The notes: generated from the sequence alone by a model not told the origin. A DNA stretch of 64,000 bases from Meghimatium bilineatum (GCA_034231615.1 CM067309.1:43644181-43708180), one strand, 5' to 3'; positions 1 through 13,030 are shown, counted from the first letter of the stretch. Program-made: numbers and translations.

Positions 1-275
1 ACATATACCTGTATATGTTCTTATTTTGCATTGTATGTAGAGGTTTCGCACATTTTTTGGGTTAGACCTAGACCACTTCTAAAAGGTCGGAATACGGAAT
101 TATTACCAAATTAAATTATACACAGGTTATATCTTGACGCTCTTCAGGAACAGGATATGTGTTTTGTTGGGCACATTAATTATAAAGTCTGCTGAATTAA
201 GGAAAAAAAGTTTATAATATAATTTTTTTTAAACTCTCAACCGGGCAACGCCGAATATTCCTTCTAGTAAATATG

Positions 276-817
<542 letters not shown>

Positions 818-935
818 CACAATAAATAATAAATATAATTGTGGATTTGGCAGTTTTGTTATATAGAGAAATTTGTTATAAAAAGATGCGCTATAGAGGG
901 ATTCCACTGTGTAGGCCTACATATCTTTACTGATG
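818..935. repeat. dispersed repeat, copy 1 (pogo/Tigger-like end?)
   Basis: The segment from ACACAATAAATAATAAATAT to the words GCGCTATAGAGGGATTCCAC matches 12925-13030, sharing TTTGTTATAAAA and GCGCT.TAGAGG.ATTC.ACTGT. Read in reverse the end starts CAGTGGAATCCCTCTATAGC, which recalls Tigger/pogo-type terminal repeats. No transposase is present, so the class is a guess. It is one end only of a possible non-autonomous element. Confidence 0.5.
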
Positions 936-1008
936 TGACATATCATTGGTCATTTTGGTATATTTTGTATTGACAGTCAATGACAATTAACCCTAACATA
1001 TCTATGTA

Positions 1009-1216
1009 ATCTATCTTACTCTATCTATCATAATCTATCTATTCTAATTTAATCTATATATCTTAATATAATCTTATTTTATCTTTCTGTCTATCTATCT
1101 AATATATCTATCAATATCTATATATGTATCTATCCATCCATCATCCATATACCTAATATATGTGTAAATATCGATATATTTATCTATCTATCTATCCATC
1201 TATCTTTCTATCTATA
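1009..1216. repeat. imperfect (TATC)n tract
   Basis: A long degenerate run of TATC/TATCTAAT/TCCATC words with interruptions. No coding signal. Confidence 0.85.
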
Positions 1217-1345
1217 ACCGGTCAGGGTCGTAGTACCACATTGAATGCATCAATACACTGAGTCCTTCAGTGATTTCTATCTTCAACAATGCTGACAAGT
1301 GAGGAAAAATCTTGTCTTGCCCAGTGATTGATTTTGTAAGTTCAT
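1217..1345. repeat. dispersed repeat 'CAGGGTCGTAG', copy 1
   Basis: The words CAGGGTCGTAG.TACCACATT, GATGCATCAA and GAGTGAGGAAAAATCTT recur in order at 60346-60490, and the first third also at 30243-30303 and 15205-15275. This is probably the 3' part of an old retroposon in the - orientation. The family is unknown. Confidence 0.55.
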
Positions 1346-1439
1346 TGACCTTTCCTCAAGGGTAAAGAGTGCGCACATTCCAGGTTCCAATAACATAATT
1401 CTGGGACACATTTCTGTCAAGGACATATCTTTAACTTTA

Positions 1440-1498
1440 TTTCATAAAGTGGATGTTTAACAAACGGTCATCATTAGTGATGAACGAACAGCAACATC
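1440..1498 (+). mobile_element. family C LINE 3'-end scrap
   Basis: Resembles the last 60 bases of the family C LINE at 34970-35020: AAAGTGGATGT..AACAAA.GGTCATCAT.A.T.GTGATGAACGAACA. It is a short, diverged non-coding tail. Confidence 0.5.
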
Positions 1499-2040
1499 CA
1501 TCTTGAGATCCATATTAGATCATAATAAGGCACATCAAATGTTCTGGATAGTGGTACGGCCCACAGATACAAGGTATAAAAAAGATTTTTTTTTAAAGGC
1601 GTGCAAGATTGACTTCATTGTACTCGGCTTATCCCATATGTATTCCTTCCCACTCAGCGAAGCAGCACACTACTTGCCTAGAGTACCACTCATAGCGCGA
1701 AACGCCGTAGCTTCAAGTGATAATCCCCAGTATCGAAAGAAATCCACTCTATAATGACATATTCGTTAATGACAAATCAAGCCTTCTAAGTTGTATCATG
1801 TGACTATCCTCATTAGTCATGTGACTAATGCGTTCATCATTATCATTGGATATCTCACAAAGAATAATTGTGCTTAATTATGTCAATATTTGTACTCACC
1901 TTCTAAACATTTTTTCCTCATTCTAAATGAAAATTTAGCAGAAAAGGTCGGAAAAATACACGTCTTGTTTTGACATTTTTGTAGCACTGTTTCAGATTCA
2001 AACATTTCAACTGGTGTATAAAATCCACCAAAGACGGATG
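1499..2040. other. unassigned spacer
   Basis: An 83-codon frame at 1503-1754 has no recognisable domain. I see no repeat or gene that I can support. Confidence 0.5.
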
Positions 2041-2170
2041 TCTAGGGCCACTGGCGCAAATAAAATGGTGAAATAACGCATTTCCATTCCCTAGACTACA
2101 TCCTGCTGTAAATCTAGCAGGATCATTGTCCTGCTACAAGAGAGATCCAGCGGGAGTTTGAGAATGAACG
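2041..2170 (+). repeat. R1 dispersed repeat, head part
   Basis: Carries the R1 head: GACTACATCCTGCTG, then CTAGCAGGATCATTGTCCTG, then GAGATCCAGCGGGAGTTTGA. Other copies are at 55545-55690 (+), 52540-52680 (-) and 55950-56055 (-). The same core is amplified as a satellite at 47727-48590. It is non-coding. The core CAGGAcCATTGTCCTG is a near-palindrome. Confidence 0.7.
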
Positions 2171-3263
2171 CTGAAGGTGTACAAAACAGTGTTTTGGCTT
2201 CTACTTTTGTCAAACTGTCCCTTGTTAATAACCGTCACACTTGTTCAGATTCAAACCCCCTAATTGTTGACGAAATATATGGACAGCCCTATATAAACAC
2301 AGATAAAATATATCTTTTAAAAATATACACTACCGGATACTGGCAGAAAATGAGTGGTTGACAATATTGCAAGCTAGATAACATTAACATATCACTGATA
2401 TCTGAAAACTTCCTGTGTTCGGAAACAATATCCAGCTATCACGTGACACGACTATCCCACAAGTCAATTATCAGTTGGACTAGTGGGTGGCATAGATGCA
2501 TCATTTGTGCATACAAATCCAAGTTATATTGATTTGGTCATTCTGGTAGAGTTAGCAATTTCAAACCTCCACTTGTTACAGAGAAACAGTGTAACATATT
2601 TGGTATAACATCAAAAATATTTGTTATTATTATAGTTATTATTAATATTAGTATTGTTATTGTTTGTTTTCGGTTGATTTTTTTATTACTATTTATCTTT
2701 CCAGTTTGTTTGCTCTTTATAACTGAATTACTTTCATATCTCACCGTAATAATAGTAAAAAGTCGATTCAAAAATTGTGGATTTATTGACCTACGTGTGC
2801 GGAGAATGGGTCTAATTAACTGTTTTAGCGGCTTGGGGAGATAAATGAGCCAATGCTGACATTTTCAAAGCTACAACTGTAAACAAAATAATAATAATGA
2901 CAGTTCTTGGTAATGGCTAGAAACAATACTGCCAACTCTCGTCATAGCACATCTAGCATAATGAGAGATAAATCGTGACTGTATCGAGATGCTGTATACA
3001 GAACAGGCTATGATAACAGTTATATGATATGTACTCAGTGCAAGACGCCTACTGTATTGAATAGCTAGAAATGTACACACGGCTCGTTTGCGTTGCTGGG
3101 TCACAAATAAACGCGCGAAAGTGTGCGTTTGTGAGTCTTATTGTTTGGGCAATGGTGAGCGGACATGAATGTCCCAGAATATGAGCAATGTGTATGTTGT
3201 TCGCATATGGTGGGGGAACCAAATATGGAAGAAGGAGAACGTCAATGCATTCAAGCAATGCGC
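2171..3263. other. unassigned AT-rich spacer
   Basis: ATT/TAT trinucleotide-rich sequence around 2620-2700. Short frames on both strands show no domain. Nothing else recognised. Confidence 0.5.
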
Positions 3264-3904
3264 ATGTGGGCAGTGAGTGTTTGTGTCATTGAGCAGAGCC
3301 TGTATGCATGCTTATGTGCAGACAGTACGTGTGTGTATCGGCAGTGCGTCTATGTGTGTTTTTGTGAAGATAGTACTTGTATGTATATGTGAGTGTTGGC
3401 AGCGCATGTATGTGTGCGGATAGTGAGTGTGTGTGTATGTGTGTGGATATGAGTGTATATGTGCGTGCATTACTATATGTTCAGGCAATGCGCATATCTG
3501 TATGCGGGAAGTGCGTGTATCTATATGTGGAAAAGTGTGTGTGTGATGACAGTGTGTGTATGCTAGTGAGTGCTCAGTGTGTGTATATGTGTATGTGCGG
3601 GAATATTTGTGTGTATATATGCGGGAAATACGTATATATGTGGGAAGTACTTGTATATGTGTATGTGCGGGCAGTGCGTGTATGTGAGTGAATGGTCACT
3701 TCGTGTATGTGTGAGTGCGCAGTGCTTATATGTGTGTTAGTGCGCAGTGAGTGGATGTGTGGGAGGACCTGCATGTGTCTTAGTGAGTAGGGTGTGTATG
3801 TGAGAGCCGGTAATAGGAGAATGATCAAAAGAAACCAAATATATAGTAACCCTACTGGTGTGAGTGTGTGTGACGGTATGTGTGTGTGTGTGTTCAAAAC
3901 GTGA
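3264..3904. repeat. GT-rich low-complexity minisatellite
   Basis: About 640 bases of purine/pyrimidine-alternating GTGTATGTG/GTGCG/GCAGTGCGTGTAT words with loose periodicity of roughly 30-40 bases ('GCAGTGCGTGTAT...' recurs). Frames rich in C, V and Y (or T and H on the - strand) are products of this composition. Confidence 0.85.
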
Positions 3905-4045
3905 GATGTGTGGGAACCCGCAGTGTGATGGAAGTAAAAATGTGTGACGGCATATATGCGTGTAAAACGTGGGATCTGTGGGAACCCGCAGTGTGATGGA
4001 AGTAAAAATGTGTGACGCCATATATGCGTGTAAAATGTGGGATCA
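3905..4045. repeat. 68-bp tandem repeat, two copies
   Basis: GGGAACCCGCAGTGTGATGG begins at 3912 and again at 3980, so the unit is 68 bases. It runs through GTAAAAATGTGTGACG.CAT and ATATGCGTGTAAAA, and the second copy differs by only a few bases. A third, decayed start follows at about 4040. Confidence 0.85.
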
Positions 4046-4574
4046 GTGGGATCTCATATTATATTGGAAGACTAATGTAATATATTGAAACTGCATGAGC
4101 CAGCTCAAGCCTATAATATTTACCTCTTATGAGATGACAATAATCCACACAACTCAGTCATATGTGTGCCTAAATGTGTGTGTGTGTGTGTGATTTAACT
4201 GGAACAGTACGTTTGTAATATATTTAGCAGTGTGATCACTGGACATGAACTCTGGATGAAGTGCGGTCAAACGCAGAAATATTATGGACTGGACCTTGTA
4301 TAAATGTTTATGTCTCTCAACAAAGCACTCGATAACGATGTTGCAACTGTACAGCTATGTACGTGTACACAATAATCAATAAATCATTGCGAAATTATAA
4401 CCCCTAGCCTTTCCGGTGGCCGCGGCCGAGAGCTTGCTGATGTGTTCCAGAGTTGTGTAAAAAATGGTACTCCACTATATAGAACTGCTCGGTTAGTGAG
4501 TATAATGAGAACTGGGTAACGTGAGAGATCGTTATGGCATTTACGTGCTTGATAATATATCTTTAGCACCGATT

Positions 4575-4576
<2 letters not shown>
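4046..4576. other. unassigned spacer
   Basis: A short (GT)n lies at about 4175-4192. No gene recognised. Confidence 0.5.
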
Positions 4577-4628
<52 letters not shown>

Positions 4629-4630
4629 AT
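4577..4630. repeat. (CT)n then (GT)n microsatellite
   Basis: An uninterrupted CT tract (about 40 bases) passes into a short GT tract. Confidence 0.95.
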
Positions 4631-4684
4631 GTCTCTCGTATACGAAACGACATTTAGTGGTAAGAAATCAGAATTGTCATGTTA

Positions 4685-4985
4685 ACCCTCATTTTCTAAT
4701 AGATCGTGTCTATAAATCAAGTAAAGAATTAACTCATTTTCTACTAGATCATATCGATAAATCAATTTAAGAATTAACTCATTGACTAATAAATAATATC
4801 GATAAATCAAGTAAAGAATTAACTCATTATCTAATAGATCGTCGATAAATCAAGTAAAAAATTAAATCATTCTCTAATATATTATGTGGATAAATCAAAG
4901 AATTGCATTCTCTAATAGATTATGTCGATAAATCACGTAAAGAATTGCATTCTCTAATAGATTATGTGGATAAATCAAGTAAATA
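4685..4985. repeat. about 45-bp AT-rich minisatellite, six or seven units
   Basis: Repeats of ATTCTCTAATAGATTATGT, GATAAATCAAGTAAAGAATT with unit-to-unit deletions. Two sub-types differ by AACTCATT versus GCATT. It directly abuts the 5' end of the family B LINE fragment. Confidence 0.85.
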
Positions 4986-5775
4986 ATATGGACTAGAAAG
5001 AGCAGTATTAGATGGAGGATCTGGAATATATATAGTAACACCAGATGGAAAAGAAATAGAAAAATCCATACCCACAGGCAAACATTGCACAAATTTCGAA
5101 GCAGAAATGAAAGCCATAATTGAGGCAGCCAAAATACTCATAAATTGCTTGCCGAGTCACAACAGACATGTAGTATTTCTAACAGATGCAAAGTCAGTGT
5201 TGCAGGCATTGAAAGATCCAAAGAACATAGCATAAATAAACTTATGGCCTGCCTACTACACCTTAGAAGTACTACCAAAGAACAGTACTGCAGTGGATCC
5301 CTGGTCACTGTGGCATACCCGGAAATGAAAAAGATGATCTCCTGGCAAGGAAAGGAGGATCACTGGAACAAATAGAAAATGATAATACGTACTATGAATG
5401 TAAGACCATGTTAAAAGCAGAATATAGGAAAACGTGGAAGCAGATGCACCCAACTGCAGAACCAAATGACCCCTACCACCAAATATCACGCAAGGAACAA
5501 ACCATCATCTTCGGACTAAGAACTGGTCACAACAGACTGAGAAAGTCACATGTTCCGAAAGCTGAAGATTGGTGAGACAGACCTGTGCAACTGTGGACTC
5601 AGCCCTGAGACTGCAGAACACATTCTTCATGGCTGTCAACTCTACCAAGAAGAGAGAGAGAGAAAATATGGCCTACTGAGACGGCACTGCTTCCAGACTT
5701 GAGGGGTTTCATGGATGAAGCGAATCACAAAATTCATTGAAGCTATTAGTGCTGTAACCTGATATCTGACTGAAG
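4986..5775 (+). mobile_element. family B LINE fragment (RNase H and C-terminus), dead
   Basis: Translation in shifting frames gives the RNase H part of an RNase H-bearing LINE: VTPDGKEIEKSIPTGK, then VVFLTDAKSVLQALKDPKN (the second-aspartate motif), then the C-terminal cysteine/histidine motif CNCGLSPETAEHILHGCQ at about 5590. Several frame changes and stops make it non-functional. It is 5'-truncated (no RT) and ends near AACGATGAAGAAAAAG, matching the ends of copies at 41355 and 17560. RNase H would degrade the RNA strand during reverse transcription. Confidence 0.8.
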
Positions 5776-6077
5776 AACGATGAAGAAAAAGATATGGACA
5801 TGATATAAGGATCCAAAGGTATTTCCTGATTGGACATCATTCAACCTATCGACTGTGTCCATCCGGTCATTTCTCGTTGTTACCTTAATTGTACTCACCA
5901 GCAACCGATCGGAAGAAGACCTGTTCTGTGAATTAATTAGGCCTTCACTCGTTCCTTTTCTTGATTATTCCCGTTTTTTCCCGTTGGTCAAACTTAATGA
6001 ACAAAAAATTCTCTGACCATATTATTGAATTTCTATAAAAGATTGACGGTTCTCTAACACATTCAGTTAAAAATTGA

Positions 6078-7090
6078 ATGCGCAAGTATGATTTATCTAC
6101 AGAACAACGATACATCATCATTAGAAGCTTACGGACTGGACAACCACAAAATGCAGTGGCCAGACAATTTAATGTGGTTGGAAGCACCATTAGTCGCCTT
6201 TGGAGGCGATTTCAACAAACTGACTCAGTGGTAGACCAACCGCGCAGTGGAAGACCCAGAGTCACAACTCCTGCCGAAGACCGCTCCATACAGATTCGTA
6301 ACCTCAGGAATCAATTTGCATCTACGTCCGTCACAGTTCAATCAATGTCAGCAGCTAGTAGAATTTCAGATAAAACGGTGAGGAACCGACTGCAAGACGC
6401 AGACCTTTGGGTTAGAATACCCTACAGAGGTCCTGTTCTTACGGACCAGCATCGCTAGGACCAACTGCAGTGGGCAAACCAGCATCGTCAATGGACCGTT
6501 GGGAATGACTGGAGACCGGTTAGGTTAGAGGTGAATAATTTTTTGTGTTCCAGCGACACGATGGGCGGATAAGAGTTTACCGCAGAATCCGTGGGCGCTA
6601 CGCCCAGAACATCGTTGATGAGGCTCCTCCACATGATGGTGCTTGTGTACTGATTGGGGGGGGGGGAGATCAAAATTCATGGGAAGAAGTCACTTGGTGC
6701 AAATTGAAGGACGCCTTAATGCCGAACGATAACTCGCTGAAATTGTTCGTCCTTGCGTCCTTCACATTTTATCTGTACGAAGGTCGATTTTTCAACAGAA
6801 TAACGCTCCACCTCATGTGGCATAACTCATCGTCCAGATCCTCGCTGACAACAACACTAGACCACTCGGTGGCCAGCCAATCAGACATGAACCCCATAGA
6901 ACACTTATGGGATGAACTCGACAGACGAATCCGCAAGCGAGACGTGACTCCAGCCAATCTCCGACAATTGTCTCTTGCACTGCGGGAAGAGTTGACAGCC
7001 ATCCCACATCAAACGGCTAATCGAATTTATGTCACAAAGCTTTCGTTCTCTGATGGCGGCCATTGAAGGTCGTACACCTTAATGAAATGG
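6078..7090 (+). pseudogene. Tc1/mariner-like transposase, dead
   Basis: Encodes a Tc1-type DNA transposase in at least three pieces. Residues 1-126 (6078-6458) give the paired-like helix-turn-helix domain: RQFNVVGSTISRLWRRFQQT, the GRPRVTTPAEDR linker, then SAASRISDKTVRNRL. Reading continues past a TAG with DQLQWANQHRQW. Later frames give HDGRIRVYRRIRGRYA (from 6545), FQQNNAPPHVA, and DMNPIEHLWDELDRRIR near the end. The first catalytic aspartate region (normally FTDESRF) is not recognisable and the second reads NN instead of DN, so it cannot be active. A G run at 6657-6666 marks one frame change. I could not identify terminal inverted repeats. Confidence 0.88.
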
Positions 7091-7227
7091 AGGCCTCAGT
7101 CGCAAAGAATAACAGTCCAAAGCAATTTTAATGACCATCATTTCAGTGTTGAAGTCTGAAAGGTTTTTAATGTCAAGGTTGAAAAATAAATTCCGTAAAA
7201 TAAAACTTTAGTACAAGTTTGAAATGT

Positions 7228-7405
7228 GGTGCCCATTACCGCTGCAATAATATTGAATTGATTGGAGTCCATTAGCACTGAAATAATATTGCATTTATTG
7301 GATTCCATTACCACTGCAATAATATTGAATTGATTGGAGTCCATTAGCACTGAAATAACGTTGCATTTATTGGAGTCCATTAGCACTGAAATAATATTGC
7401 ATTTC
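7228..7405. repeat. 36-bp tandem repeat, five units
   Basis: Alternating CCATTA.C.CTG.AATAATATTG units of 36 bases. Units come in two types, ending GAATTGATTGGAGT or GCATTTATTGGA.T, so a 72-bp higher-order pair is visible. It follows directly after the dead Tc1 element. Confidence 0.85.
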
Positions 7406-7755
7406 TACTTATTTTTTTAAGAACAGTACACGTTTCAGTATTTTTCTTGTGGCTAAATTTCTAGTAGGGCCTACTGAAAGTCATGTCCTGATTTCCTACA
7501 GAGGAAAAAAAAGGAGGTTGGGGGGGGGGGATTAACTAAAATTGACATCAACAGTACTGTTTTTATACAGGCAGCAAAACTGAAATCTAACAACACAGCT
7601 TGCTGTAGTTACTACCTAATTATATTGATGTATTTTATACACACTAATTACATTGTTTACATTTGAACATTTTGCAAAAAAATCTGAAACAAATATGTAC
7701 TTTTTTTTCGTACTTTTTCTGCAAAATACTTTATGTCGGGGAAGGGGTGGTTAAA
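7406..7755. other. unassigned spacer
   Basis: A run of G lies at about 7520-7530. No gene or known repeat recognised. Confidence 0.45.
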
Positions 7756-8430
7756 TTGCGTCATCATCAGATGTCATGGCGTTCATGGCTCTCCACAGCT
7801 CTCTATCTCCAGCATTATGTATCAAGATCGTTGTTTCCCTGCCGTGCCAGGTTGCCAAATTGCCTAATATTTTCTCACGTCGTCGCCCTATGTCTCTGTT
7901 GCCTTCAATCCTGCCTGTTGTGACTATTTTTCCAAACCTCCCTGTCTATTAAGTGGCCAAAAAATTAGATTGTCTTTCTCTTATATTATTGCTTACGGTC
8001 GGTTTCACATGTAACTATTTCAACACCTCCACATTAGTTTTTCTGACAGTCCATGGTATTCTTAACATTTTTCTGTAGAGCCACATCTGTTTTGCCTCTA
8101 ATTTCCCACTTTCCTGTTTATTTGTTGTCCAAGACTCGCAACCATATTTTAGAATAAGTTATATAACACTGAAGAACTCTATTATCAAGGTCATACTACA
8201 CAATATATTTTCATTTTTTCTGAATGTTGTTTTTGCCTGCTCTATTCTGTTTCTTATGTCTGTTGAACTTCTTCCATCTGCTGCAATCGTTGTACCTAAA
8301 TATTTGAATTGGTGAACCTGTTTTAATACCATATCATTCACTTTGATCTTGCAAGGTGTGATATTTTGTTTCTTTAAAATAACCACTACTTCTGTTTTCT
8401 TTATATTTAGGAAGAAACCTTTCTCTGTTT
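7756..8430 (-). mobile_element. LINE reverse-transcriptase C-terminal fragment
   Basis: The - strand encodes the RT thumb and downstream region of a LINE: KVNDMVLKQVHQFKYLGTTI, ADGRSSTDIRNRIEQAK (8159-8386), then in other frames YGCESWT and the C-terminal region down to about 7760. The order 'FKYLG..I..DG....I..RI..A' is the usual RT motif just after the catalytic core. Multiple frame changes. The 5' part (endonuclease and catalytic RT) is missing. Confidence 0.75.
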
Positions 8431-11160
8431 ATTTTTCATTAAATTGTGTATAGACATAATTAAGCAGGATGGGGTCCTGAAATCTTGACAGTTATTAATA
8501 AGGGGAGAAGGGGTACATAATTGTTGCCGTAATGTTATGCACGGCTCTATAGAATAATATTTCATTTTCATGCGTATCCTAGTACACATATTTTTTTTTC
8601 TATTTGTGTTATTTCACCAATGTCACGGATATTTTCTTGCATTTCTGCTTATAAGATACAAGATTCCCCGAGATATGTTGCCGGGGCCAGAATATGGAGC
8701 AAATAAATAACAGGAACACAATTACCTGTCTGGTATCCCATAGACGTTTAAAATGACGCATAGCTCATGCTGAAGGCTGGTACATCAGGGCGAAAGGCGC
8801 AGCCATCGCGTAAACCTGGCACAACGCATTCGGTTCTCTGAGCTAGATTCTGTTAATCTGCAGAGGTTTAATCATGAAAGAAGAAGAAGAAGATACAAGA
8901 TAGGTACTTATTCTCCATGTCTCAGAACAATCCTACGATATATCGAGGATGAATACGAGAAAAAGTATGAGTCTCACATTATGACATAACAAAGGTTCAA
9001 TAACTATCCTGATAAAATATACTGGAGATATAATAATAATATTCAGAAGAAGAAGAAATATACCCCGTTAGGAGGTGTGCCACAGTGTAGTCATAAGCAC
9101 AAAAAAGCTCTTCAAATATCTATATCCTCAGACATTCTGAGGAATGTAGAAAAATACCGCTAACGTTATTCTTTGATATTATCAATCCAGGATTTTCTGG
9201 AAACCTCTTCTCCTTTTACCCTCTTGGAGATAGACAGTTGCGGAGATCCATGATCGCTTACGCCAGTCGGCACAGTAGATGATTTCACTTTTTCCATTTC
9301 TAGCCTTTCCTTGAATATCACGTCTCCATAATGTTCATATAATTATCTATTTTTTCTAGTGCTAGTACTCTGTTTTTCAAATATTGCGACCCACATATCA
9401 AAGAAATAATTGTTATTTATGTAGACCTGGTTCTGAACTCCAGCAGTATTATTGTATTTACACGGGAAATCACTGGATTAAATCCTTCAAAAGGTTAGTC
9501 CTGCCCGCTGATCTGAAACAGCTTCACTTATCTTGGATGATGCGAATAATCATTATTCACTTCACCTATGACAAGCACGGTAAAAATCGGATAAGCCAAT
9601 ATGACACTGATTTAGATGTGTGTGTGGGACTATTCCAGGAGAAGGGCTCGACTGGTTGGCGCAATTGGTCATTACAATATGATCGATGCTGGGAGAATTA
9701 GACGTTGGGATTTCTATAAGAGAAATTAGAGACGAGAGACTGGATGCGGAGCAACAAGATGATATAATGTGTCTGTCTGTTTAAATTATGAAACATACAT
9801 CTATAAGTGTGTCTTCTTTGTAATTGTGTGTCAGCCATCAGATCACGCCATCATCACCGGACGAAAGGTACACAGCGTGACAGACAAGGTACCTGGTTAA
9901 ATTTCAGCCGCAGGCATGTGTACATTTGTACATAAGAACCACTTTTGGCAGTGGTGAAACGGCGTAATTTGTTTAGTTTGGACTTGTAACCAGACATGAC
10001 TCACTTTCTCAAATTATTGTGCGAGGAACAGCAAAGTATAGAAGAAAAGGCAGACAAAGAAAATCATAGATTTATAATACGAAGGAGTGTTATGGGAATG
10101 ATTCTTCTACACTCTCCAAATGGCTGATAGAGATGTTTGAGAGCTTTGTGTGCTGATATCTTCAGTGTGGCACCCCTTTGACACTGACAGGCTACGGGAC
10201 ATTATTATTATTCTTATATGTATAACTATTGAACTATGAAACATCAATGGTAAAATTAAATGTAAGCTGAGCTTATGATTCGGCGCCGCACAGTTGAACC
10301 CATACGTAATCACTGCCTAGTCAGTGGGGCCATCGAAAGTAAAGAGATAAAAGTTCCGGTATCTGGTAGCAACCCGAAACTGGAAATGGATGGCCGAGGC
10401 AACACAGACTAAAGATCAAAATGAACAGAAATATGTATACGTGTTACCAAAGGAAATCAATAAATAACCTAGCAACGTGACACATTGACAGACGGCGTTT
10501 CTACTAAAACGCCTTTATGAAGACAAACAAAATACCACGGACAGCAAATTTTACATAGAGACATACATATGGTATCGTGGTGATATGAAGGAAAGTTAAG
10601 GAGAGAAGCGAGAGGAAGGGCAATATGATATGGAAAATTATGTGGGTGGGGGAGAGAAGCGGTAAGATAAAGAGGGGGAAGCAAATGGAAAAAGTAAAAG
10701 AGTGGATGGAGTGAAAAATGACAAAATGATACAATTAAATCAAGTAAAATAAAATAAAAATATACTTAGCTGGTAATATGCTGGAGGACCGCAGTGAATA
10801 ATAAATGTGGAATTGTAACGGTGAGTAAAATCGTAACTCGTATTAATGCATTTAGCCTCAAAGGTGTGACCTGCGTTATAATAGATCTGTATGCAGCATC
10901 ACTGCCTTAGGCCACTCCAACTATTGCTATGATTTTTATTCGTCCTTTATCTATATTTTGTTTGTAAGCCAACGTAAATCACAGCAATAGTAGGGTTGGT
11001 CTTACCCAGTGACGTAAAATGGGTGACGTGTCACACGTCATGTGCTTGATTACTTCCGTTAATTTCGTTAGACGGCGTTGCCAGGTGACACAGTGACCAA
11101 GCACGAAAATTATCCAAATCATCACTTATAGAGGTTTATTTTAAGTTTTCTGGTAGGCCT
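8431..11160. other. mostly unassigned spacer with small repeat scraps
   Basis: No gene recognised in 2.7 kb. Scraps seen: a (GAA)n tract at 8879-8892 ending a 200-base segment that may be a retroposon 3' end, a second GAA run at 9044-9058, and GGAGGTGTGCCACAGTGTAG at 9072 related to the 15205 repeat. Around 9180-9290, AATCCAGGATTTTCT recurs at 13865. Frames at 9384-9701, 10107-10313 and 10469-10734 show no domain. Confidence 0.45.
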
Positions 11161-11165
11161 TTACT

Positions 11166-12300
11166 TTTAGCCATTAGTTAGTTGGATCATATTCACTGCA
11201 CTCCAGACAAGTCCACATGTGCTCAGATCTCTCCTTGAGTATAGCCGCCATTACACGTTGACTGACGGTCCCAGTATGCTGATGATTGCCCATAATCCTT
11301 CTCGCCTACGAAACCGCTTATTTCTAGCGACACAACATTTCAAACCAAATTCCTTTATTCTAGTCATGGAACAAGAGTATTCGTCACTTATACAGTCATT
11401 TGCTCGTGTATTTTTCCGTAAGGCGTTCAAAATGTCTGCTCGATCCATCGCTCCACCAACAGTCGTAGTAGCAGTGCGTGCGGCCAACCTATCTGCTCTC
11501 TCATTACTCCGGTGTCCCGCAACAAAAATGAAAGTCAATTTACGCATACAGGAATTCTTCACTGCATCAATCCACTGTTCCCGAATGTATCCCGCCTGAA
11601 CTTTCACAATCATGCTCATCGAGTCACTGAGTATGTTGGCATGCTCGCAGATAGTCTGCGAGCAGACCCATTGCAAGGCTTTGGTTACTGCCAAAATCTC
11701 AATTGAAATGCTGTATGTTGTCTGAGCGATTGCACCACTTTCCTCTCTGATGGTCTCCACCCACCTTTGAGCCGCAAAGGCACAGGCACTTCTAATGTGT
11801 CTCTCAACCGACCCATCTGTATATATAATCATATCACCTTCCCTGGAATTTTCACCGATTAGAGCGAGTACCCCCGACTCCACTGCTGTCGTACACCATT
11901 CCCTACATTCTCTATTGAGTGTTATTATTACATTGAAGACTGTCAGAGAATCTAAGGTGGCATGACTCCATTCCGCACCAGGTAGCATATCTTGCAATCT
12001 GCACACCCTCTGTATAATATCCTCTGCGCGCCCAATCCACGACTTTCCTCTCTTAAGTCGACTGTCTTTCACTTTGTGAATTTCAGGTGTAGAGGATGTT
12101 CTTTATCAGTGGTGATTTGTAGGTAGCCCCACGCCCTTCAGATTTATATTCTTTGCTCTGCAGTTGGGCAATCCAGTAAGTATCGCATAGCCCATGCCGA
12201 CGTATCTCTCGTACACCCCAAAAGGATTCGCATTGCATCATTCTGGATTCTATCCAATCTGTCTGGTTTGGTCCTTCGAAGGAAACTGAGGCTGGACTAG
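11166..12300 (-). mobile_element. family A LINE, RNase H domain and C-terminus
   Basis: The - strand frame 12072-11251 (273 residues) is open. It starts in the RT tail (RGKSWIGRAEDIIQRVCR), then carries a full RNase H signature: YTDGSVERH (first Asp), SIEILAVTKAL (Glu), ILSDSMSMIVKVQ (second Asp) and HRSNERADRLA (last Asp). The C-terminal module ends at about 11200 with HLWTCLEC-type cysteines. Upstream bases to about 12300 encode the RT end in other frames. The 3' end, TTAGTTAGTTGG on the + strand at 11172-11183, is the family's short TAAC tail. It is 5'-truncated, so it cannot move by itself. Confidence 0.85.
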
Positions 12301-12924
12301 AAGTTCAATAAATCTAGGATCTTGTTCCATAAATATATATTAGGTGAATCATAATAATAAACTATCTGATTGTGGTCGGATAGGTACAGTGATTATGGGT
12401 TCAAGGTCAATGCGAAATTTAAATTCAAGTATAGACTGCATATGTTCTTTGGCGTTTGCCACAAAATGATTTGTTAGAGACATTACGACAAAAATAACTA
12501 AAGCACAAAAGCTGAGTAACCCCCCCCCCTTTTACTGTGAATTTCAAAAACACAAAAAAATAATCAAAACAATTCTACAATTTTTTTCAGAATTATGTTT
12601 GACAGGTATCAGGCACCCTACTTTTATCTCTGCCTACTTTTTGCTCAATTCAACTTATTTTCTTAATATATAATTCTATTAGTGTTTATTTTTATTCGTT
12701 GTTCATTAGTAGACTATTCATAATGCAGAAATGTCTGCATGTCTCACAAATGGTTCCACAATACTAAATCACCCATGTAACAGAAAACTGATTAAATGGC
12801 ATGCTTATATAATGAGACTTTCCTCTTGTGAGAGCTAAATATACATTTCATATATAACAAATACAGAAGAAGCCACATGAGCATTATGTTTTTCATTCTT
12901 TTTTTCCAAATAAACTATATACAG
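12301..12924. other. unassigned spacer
   Basis: A C run lies at about 12520-12530. AT-rich, no gene recognised. Confidence 0.45.
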
Positions 12925-13030
12925 TGCTAACAATAAATAATAAATATAGTAGTAGATTTTGAAAAGTGTTGTTCAATGGGTACATTTGTTATAAAATAAT
13001 GCGCTGTAGAGGAATTCTACTGTACATACA
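12925..13030. repeat. dispersed repeat, copy 2 (pair of 818-935)
   Basis: Shares CAATAAATAATAAATATA, TTTGTTATAAAA and GCGCTGTAGAGGAATTCTAC with 818-935, about 75-80% alike by eye over 100 bases. Confidence 0.55.

Noticed and set aside
3165-4021. Cys/Val/Tyr-rich and Thr/His-rich frames on the two strands
   Set aside because: They follow the GT-rich minisatellite composition and contain no domain.
11219-11706. + strand frames of 126 and 64 codons
   Set aside because: They are the complement of the family A LINE coding sequence. The same shadow pattern occurs at 18586-19060 and 26065-26807.
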